A stretch of 48,262 nucleotides of DNA from Sulfurimonas sp. (lineage in GTDB: Bacteria; Campylobacterota; Campylobacteria; Campylobacterales; Sulfurimonadaceae), in the NCBI RefSeq assembly GCF_028694605.1, contig NZ_JAQVKP010000017.1, forward strand, positions 1 to 48,262, in the 5' to 3' direction. Of the stretch, positions 44,536-48,262 are shown in pieces. Numbering within the stretch: the first letter of the stretch is position 1; each line of letters opens with the position of its first letter. The notes beneath the pieces were generated by a model. It did not search any database, was not told the origin of the DNA, and saw nothing but the letters and a program-made list of their open reading frames with translations. Both the position numbers and the translations under genes were made by a program.

Positions 44536-45671
44536 CTTTTGTCTCCTTTTGTTTTTAAATTTAAACTCTCTGCCCACATAACCTCATTAAAAAAGCACTT
44601 TAGAGGTAAAGTGCAGGCGCCGCCTGCCCCAAGTGCTATTACCCTTATAGAGCTAATTGCACCATTGATTTTTTGAGTAAAAAACTTGACTATCTTTGTG
44701 TGATTTTTAACTGTTCTAAGTGCCATTTTTGCGTGTTTTGCGATGTTCGCGTAGGTTAGTTTTATCTTTTTGCGTAATAGTGTTTCAACTGTGACTTTGA
44801 TGCGTACAGAAGCTTTCAAACGCTTTATATCTGCTGTTCTTACAGCTGATTTACTTTGTCGTTTATGTACTTCATTTTTATATTGTTCTTGAGATAGATT
44901 TTTTATCTTTTTAAACTTCATAACACCTGCTTGAGCTTTAGCAGCTGATTTAAAATTATTTGAGTTCTCATGACAAAACTGATAAACAGATTTAACTATT
45001 GATTTTGGTTTTATAGGTTCATCAAATTGCTCATTTATAAGCTCTGCTCGTTTTTCTAGTTTCTCTTGTAGGTTCTTATTTTTTGCGATTGTATAGCCGT
45101 AGCGTCTTAGCTCATTAAAGAGGTCTATATGTCTGCTTCCTGTGCTTTGTAACTCGGATAAATTATCTTGATATTTCTCATCTTTTATTATGAATGCTTG
45201 AAAGTCGCCTAAGTCATAAGCTACATCATTGTAAGTGGTTCTGTATAACTCTTCATTTAAAAAGTTTTTAGTTTGATGGTTCTGGTATGCTTTATCCGCT
45301 CCAATGAGCTGCTTAATGCTGTTTACTATATCTTTGTAGTATTTGCTTGCTTTGCGGTTCTTTTTGCTTACAGGTACATTCAAAAGCCATACTAAATGAG
45401 CTTTGTCGTTGTGTTTGTTTAATGTTTGGATTGTGGGAGTAGGTAAGCCGACAGCGTTCCACTCCGTGAGCAGTTCTTCGTCGTCTATATCCATTATAAT
45501 AGCGTTAAAGTGGGTATCTGTATTGAGCTGAATTTGATTATATCTTTGAGGGTTCTTTTTGAGGTACTTCATTGGTAAGATATTCATCCATCCGTGAGTA
45601 TGGTAGAGTCTTATCTTGTTAAAGCGCTTGAGAGTTTTGTTAAGTTCGTTTTGTTCTTGAAAATCTTCCAT
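44508..45671 (-). CDS. Plasmid-type replication initiator (Replicase/PriCT type)
   Basis: 387 residues. The N-terminal domain resembles ColE2-type Rep proteins: FNAIIMDIDDEE, PTPTIQTLNKHNDKAHLVWL, then LIGADKAYQNHQTKNFLNEE, the expected primase-polymerase Replicase pattern. A PriCT-like helical part follows (HIDLFNELRRYGYTIAKN) and then an HTH-like stretch (LTYANIAKHAKMALRTVKNH). The last 40 codons run through a GC-rich hairpin cluster and read oddly (ALGAGGACTLPLKCF), so the conserved protein may end earlier. It probably allows the excised circle to replicate. Confidence 0.7.
   Translation of the reverse strand: MEDFQEQNELNKTLKRFNKIRLYHTHGWMNILPMKYLKKNPQRYNQIQLNTDTHFNAIIMDIDDEELLTEWNAVGLPTPTIQTLNKHNDKAHLVWLLNVPVSKKNRKASKYYKDIVNSIKQLIGADKAYQNHQTKNFLNEELYRTTYNDVAYDLGDFQAFIIKDEKYQDNLSELQSTGSRHIDLFNELRRYGYTIAKNKNLQEKLEKRAELINEQFDEPIKPKSIVKSVYQFCHENSNNFKSAAKAQAGVMKFKKIKNLSQEQYKNEVHKRQSKSAVRTADIKRLKASVRIKVTVETLLRKKIKLTYANIAKHAKMALRTVKNHTKIVKFFTQKINGAISSIRVIALGAGGACTLPLKCFFNEVMWAESLNLKTKGDKRCQVHLISG
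44594..44637. repeat. GC-rich multi-hairpin cluster inside the end of rep
   Basis: Three overlapping perfect inverted repeats: GCACTTTA/TAAAGTGC (44595-44602/44607-44614), GCAGGCG/CGCCTGC (44613-44619/44621-44627), and an outer AGCACTT/AAGTGCT (44594-44600/44631-44637). The region is much richer in G+C than its surroundings. Alternative foldings suggest a replication origin element, a terminator or an inserted structured sequence. Confidence 0.6.
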
Positions 45672-45894
45672 CTTTTAATCTTTTTATTGATTTAGTGAAA
45701 GATACTAAGAGAGATTTCAGCTTTTAAACTGTAAGATTTTAATCTTCTTTGGGAGAATAAAACGATTGCCTGCAAGCTGAAAAGTTTTTTTCTCTCTCGT
45801 ATCTAACTCAATCAAACCCCCTTAATTACAGAGATTCGATATAAGCAAATTGTAGATTAATTCGTGCCGAAATACCATAAAGGCAAAATGCTGT

Positions 45895-45919
45895 TTTTAT
45901 AGACTTAATGACTATAAAA
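45895..45919. promoter_or_regulatory. Inverted repeat in the rep upstream region
   Basis: TTTTATAG (45895-45902) and CTATAAAA (45912-45919) are perfect arms with a 9-base spacer, about 225 bases upstream of rep on its control side. Possible operator or part of an origin. The remaining bases between 45672 and 46000 are AT-rich with no gene seen. Confidence 0.4.
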
Positions 45920-46026
45920 CAAACTTTATAATCATTAAAAACAATGTATCAAACTTAATTGATTTTTTTTGAAACTTAAATTTTTAAATTAGTTTGTAAA
46001 AGAATTTGAAGATTTTTATGAAGAAT

Positions 46027-46054
46027 TTGAAGATTTTTTTATTTATGTTATAAT
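46027..46054 (+). promoter_or_regulatory. Plus-strand promoter, candidate antisense RNA antitoxin
   Basis: TTGAAG (46027-46032), 16 bases, then a perfect TATAAT (46049-46054). It lies in tandem 21-bp repeats of AGAATTTGAAGATTTTT (46001-46017, 46022-46038). It points into the small toxin-like ORF from its 3' side, so a transcript would be antisense to the toxin mRNA. A hairpin with a T-rich tail at 46063-46094 might end it early; some read-through would be required. Confidence 0.5.
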
Positions 46055-46062
46055 TTGCATAC

Positions 46063-46246
46063 GAAAGAGGCTTTTAAACCTCTCTCTTTGTTTTAATCAT
46101 TGTTAAGATACCTTAGTATCTCACGAATGACTTCAAGGATTGCGAGAACAATCTTTGACATGTAAATCAACACCTTTCGCGGTTAAAGATTTACTAAAAC
46201 TATATGCACAGTTACAGCTGTTGCATATAGCCACAGCAGAACCGCG
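46063..46246 (-). ncRNA. Structured type I toxin mRNA (candidate)
   Basis: A transcript from the -10 at 46252-46257 would begin near 46246 with CGCGGTT. That block can pair with AACCGCG (46184-46178), which directly precedes the ribosome-binding site AAAGGTG (46177-46171). A 9-bp hairpin (CTATATGCA/TGCATATAG, 46200-46208/46222-46230) lies between. The 3' end carries an 8-bp hairpin GAGAGAGG/CCTCTTTC at about 46086-46063. A 5' end that occludes the RBS is the hallmark of type I toxin mRNAs such as Hok and AapA. Confidence 0.55.
46093..46161 (-). CDS. 22-residue amphipathic peptide, candidate type I toxin
   Basis: ATG at 46161, TAA at 46093-46095. The peptide begins SKIVLAILEVIREILRYL and ends NND: an uninterrupted amphipathic, mostly hydrophobic helix like small membrane-acting toxins. 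AAAGGTG lies 9 bases upstream. It sits in a gene-free region of the element with a structured leader and an opposing promoter. No named toxin family is recognised. Function inferred from architecture only. Confidence 0.55.
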   Translation of the reverse strand: MSKIVLAILEVIREILRYLNND

Positions 46247-46251
46247 TCGTA

Positions 46252-46257
46252 ATTATA
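46252..46257 (-). promoter_or_regulatory. -10 element of the candidate toxin mRNA
   Basis: A perfect TATAAT on the minus strand, adjacent to the end of the integrase gene. The predicted start of transcription falls at about 46246, exactly at the first base of the CGCGGTT block that can pair near the RBS. No clear -35. Confidence 0.5.
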
Positions 46258-46259
46258 TC

Positions 46260-47363
46260 CTAGAACCCTAAAGCTACTACTGATTCTTTTCCGCTATCAG
46301 GTGCTAATTTTGCGTATCTCATCGTCGTAGAAATATCTTTATGGTTCATTAATTTTTGAATTGTAAATATAGGAGTACCGTTTATTGCCAGATAAGAAGC
46401 AAATGTGTGTCTAAGAGTGTGAACAACAACTTTGTTTTTTCTGTCGTCTCTGTCTATCCCAATATTAAACAATTCATTAAGTATGTTTCCTAGATTTCGT
46501 AAAAGTGTTGTTTGCCCTAAAGTAAACAGTGAATCATTTAATTTCAAGTTCTGCGTATATCGTAATAATAAAGCTTTTAGTTCATCATTAAAAAAGCCCG
46601 TGTAAGTACTGTCGTTTTTAAAATCTTTTAAAGTAATGGTGTTATGATTAAAATTTATATCTTTCTTTTTAATATTCATTATAGTAGCCGCTCTGCCGCC
46701 TGTATTCAAAGAGAGTTTTACAAACATCAAATAAAATTCTTCTTCTATCTCTAATCTCTCATATAATGCTTTTATATCTGATTTACTTAAATAGCTTTGT
46801 CTGGCATTGTCAACTCCGGTTCTCTTGTAATACTTCGTTATATTATTTTTTAAAAGATTATCTTTTAAGCCAAAGTTTACAACTGCACTCAAAATACCTA
46901 ATATATTTTTTACTGTCTGCTTTGATAGTGTATTGCCGCTTATATTTCTTTTTTGCTCTAAAGTAGAAATTAGCTTCTCGATATCTGATTTTGTTACGGT
47001 TTCTAAATCTGTAAAATAGTCTTTAAGATGTTTGTTAAAAGTAGCTATATCACTTTCTTTTGATTTGCCTTCTTTTCGATTTTTAAAATATTTATCTGCA
47101 ATATCCGCGAGTAAAACTTTATTCTTTTTTTTATGCTTTGAAGCAACGGGCGGCTCTTCACCAAGTCGTAACTTTGTTATGATTTCATTTCTCTTTTGAT
47201 TACAGTAAGCTTCTCTCACACCCTCACTGTATTTTCCTATCTTTAGCTCTTTTTTTTTCGAATCATTGTCATAAAAAGTAATATAATATGTCTTATCTTC
47301 TTTTCCATTTGTAGTAGATGTTCTATAATATACACCTGTTAAATTTGTTTTAACTCTAGCCAA
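46260..47363 (-). CDS. Tyrosine recombinase integrase of the element
   Basis: 367 residues from TTG 47363. The frame extends to GTG 47384, but TTG aligns with the TTG start of the relic integrase at 3082 (both followed by ARVK) and leaves the arm repeats outside the coding region. Domains: arm-binding N-terminus, core-binding (KESDIATFNKHLKDYFTD), catalytic domain with SLNTGGRAATIMNIKKKDI (Arg), HTLRHTFASYLAINGTP (His-x-x-Arg) and TTMRYAKL (Tyr nucleophile). It should integrate and excise at tRNA-Ser. Located next to attR with its promoter facing inward. Confidence 0.92.
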   Translation of the reverse strand: MARVKTNLTGVYYRTSTTNGKEDKTYYITFYDNDSKKKELKIGKYSEGVREAYCNQKRNEIITKLRLGEEPPVASKHKKKNKVLLADIADKYFKNRKEGKSKESDIATFNKHLKDYFTDLETVTKSDIEKLISTLEQKRNISGNTLSKQTVKNILGILSAVVNFGLKDNLLKNNITKYYKRTGVDNARQSYLSKSDIKALYERLEIEEEFYLMFVKLSLNTGGRAATIMNIKKKDINFNHNTITLKDFKNDSTYTGFFNDELKALLLRYTQNLKLNDSLFTLGQTTLLRNLGNILNELFNIGIDRDDRKNKVVVHTLRHTFASYLAINGTPIFTIQKLMNHKDISTTMRYAKLAPDSGKESVVALGF

Positions 47364-47366
47364 ATC

Positions 47367-47388
47367 TTTCCACCCTATTTCCACCCCT
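47367..47388 (-). repeat. Right arm-type integrase sites
   Basis: TTTCCACCCTA and TTTCCACCCCT in tandem on the plus strand, in the same orientation as the left pair (29598-29619). They lie immediately before the integrase TTG, so integrase binding could repress its own gene. Confidence 0.7.
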
Positions 47389-47514
47389 AGAAGAGTTTTA
47401 TCGCTTTTTATTAGGTATTATACAATATTAGCAGACACTTTATCAAGCCCTAAAATAGGGATGATTAAGCGTATTTAATGAAGTTTAAGTTTTATTCATT
47501 TTTATATAAAATCA

Positions 47515-47575
47515 GTCTTGAAAACCGGCGAGGGTAATACCTCCCAGAGTTCGAATCTCTGAGGGTCCACCACTT
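47515..47575 (+). repeat. attR: 61-bp direct repeat of tRNA-Ser 3' part
   Basis: Identical to 29458-29518. It contains the anticodon-stem end, variable arm, T-arm and CCA but no 5' half, so it is a fragment rather than a tRNA gene. Confidence 0.95.
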
Positions 47576-47642
47576 TTAAACCCTTTAAAACCCCCAAAAT
47601 ACAGGCTCAAAACAACTCTTTAAGCTTATCGTAAAAGCTTCA

Positions 47643-47664
47643 TTGTTACCCTATTGCTACCCAT
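47643..47664 (-). repeat. Arm-type sites of a second element's left end
   Basis: TTGTTACCCTA and TTGCTACCCAT in tandem, 68 bases outside attR. They match the pair at 3061-3081 (reverse complement) and not the pair of the resident element. The distance from att is like that of the resident element's left arm (80 bases). This is likely the left end of a second element that once sat in tandem. Confidence 0.55.
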
Positions 47665-47872
47665 CTTTTTACAAATTTACTTTTCTTAGTTAAAATTTTT
47701 ATGTTCAAACAAAAAGTTTGACAAAATTGAAGATACTACTTTAAGATTATGTAAATGCATAACATAAAGAGAGGATGAAATCATAGTTGACATTTTCGGA
47801 TTATGCATAATGAATTAAATTACTAAAATGCCAACTTTATAAGTTTAGCACAAAACAAAAAGCAGATTAGTT

Positions 47873-48046
47873 TTGCATATTATTATAGAGAAAATTCAAC
47901 TCACGCAAGAAGTAGACGAAATTCTCAAAATGAAAGGAACGAATTCGTATCTTGCTTTATCTGCGAATTTAAGAGAAAAACGAAAACTAAAATGTATATT
48001 AAGTAAGTTTGAAAGCACTATGAGCTTTAAAGTTTTTCTAAAATGA
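47873..48046 (+). CDS. Possible short ORF of 57 codons
   Basis: TTG 47873 to TGA 48044-48046. The translation (EKIQLTQEVDEILKMKGTNS, then LALSANLREKRKLKCILSKF) looks protein-like and basic, but start codon and RBS are poor. Could be a gene remnant. No family recognised. Confidence 0.25.
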   Translation: MHIIIEKIQLTQEVDEILKMKGTNSYLALSANLREKRKLKCILSKFESTMSFKVFLK

Positions 48047-48141
48047 TTAAAATCTAGTTTAGGTCCAAACTATCTTTAATTTGATTATTGCAATGATGCA
48101 TAATCCATTTAAGGAAATTCATCGTGAATTGATCAACTTAC

Positions 48142-48262
48142 TCAACTTTCGCACATAAAACCCAGCTCTTTTTTGGTGTAAGCACCGATAACAGCGACAA
48201 GATGTTGTAATTCCTTTGAAGTCTTGAGATTTTTATGGATATTGGCTATGTTGGTAAGGATT
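48142..48262 (-). CDS. 3' end of an unidentified gene, cut by the window edge
   Basis: 39 codons before a TGA at 48142-48144. Readable sequence: LTNIANIHKNLKTSKELQHL, then VAVIGAYTKKELGFMCES. The last 15 residues are duplicated at 4404-4453. No family is recognised from this short tail. Confidence 0.5.
   Translation of the reverse strand, partial: ILTNIANIHKNLKTSKELQHLVAVIGAYTKKELGFMCES

Larger units (their letters stand above)
29519..47575. mobile_element. 18-kb integrative mobilizable element in tRNA-Ser(UGA)
   Basis: The segment is bounded by the 61-bp tRNA-Ser repeat and has a full tyrosine integrase next to attR. It carries a MobF relaxase, a VirD4-type coupling protein, a large VirB6/TraG-like membrane protein, a plasmid-type Rep, a ParA-like ATPase, regulators and toxin-antitoxin candidates. 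All transfer genes are on the minus strand. No VirB4, VirB8-10, pilin or VirD1-like genes are visible, so transfer probably needs a helper conjugation apparatus. The rep and partition-like genes suggest that it persists as a plasmid after excision; this is inferred. Confidence 0.88.

Noticed and set aside
47515..47575. Second tRNA-Ser gene
   Set aside because: Only the 3' part is present; no acceptor 5' strand or D-arm precedes it.

Overview
The window is AT-rich chromosomal DNA that looks like a free-living campylobacterotal (epsilonproteobacterial) sulfur oxidiser of the Sulfurimonas type. The evidence is the ccoNOQP order with a DUF4006 protein and FixH, an AddB-type nuclease, a MotE/FliJ pair, HisZ next to PurA, and the general protein style. 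The species is inferred, not proven.

Layout. (1) 1-2757: the end of a surface-sugar locus read on the minus strand. It has a NeuB-type synthase, a CBS plus ManC-type cupin fusion, a Zn-ribbon methyltransferase and a truncated TylF-like gene at the edge. (2) 2758-4631: a graveyard of integration events. It contains a tRNA-Ser 3' tail, the N-terminal half of a tyrosine recombinase with its arm sites, two copies of another tRNA 3' tail flanking a small membrane-protein gene, and the last codons of a gene whose relative runs off the right end of the window. (3) 4632-28940: core genome. It holds addB, the cbb3 oxidase operon, carA, a GGDEF/EAL protein, motE/fliJ, purA-hisZ-aminotransferase, uppP, rdgB, an MFS transporter, a GH17 membrane enzyme, thrS-infC and ilvD. 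(4) 29083-29515: a tRNA cluster Gly-Leu-Cys-Ser behind a near-consensus promoter.

(5) 29519-47575: an 18-kb integrated element bounded by 61-bp direct repeats of the 3' part of tRNA-Ser(UGA). Its integrase lies at the right end, and matching tandem 11-bp arm-type repeats lie near both ends. It carries a MobF relaxase-helicase, a VirD4-type coupling protein, a large VirB6/TraG-like membrane protein, a plasmid-type replication initiator (Replicase/PriCT type), an AntA-type regulator, a HigBA-like toxin-antitoxin, and a regulator/membrane-protein pair on the opposite strand. No VirB4, pilin or core-complex genes are visible, so it looks mobilizable (helper-dependent) rather than self-transmissible.

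The most unusual content is inside this element. A ParA-type ATPase is circularly permuted, with its KGGVGKST P-loop at the C-terminus. It sits with a small putative DNA-binding partner beside seven head-to-tail 11-bp repeats and an 11-base match to the nic core of F-family oriT. The arrangement resembles the Stb/oriT region of MobF plasmids such as R388. Between rep and int is a candidate type I toxin-antitoxin locus: a 22-codon amphipathic peptide whose leader 5' end can pair right next to its ribosome-binding site, with an opposing promoter on the other strand. Other structures include three 18-bp palindromic boxes exactly 45 bp apart, a roughly 314-bp imperfect inverted repeat, and a GC-rich hairpin cluster inside the end of rep.

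(6) 47576-48262: the left end of a second, related element (arm sites of the same type as the relic at 3.06 kb), a weak short ORF, and the 3' end of an unidentified minus-strand gene. About 480 bases here show little else.
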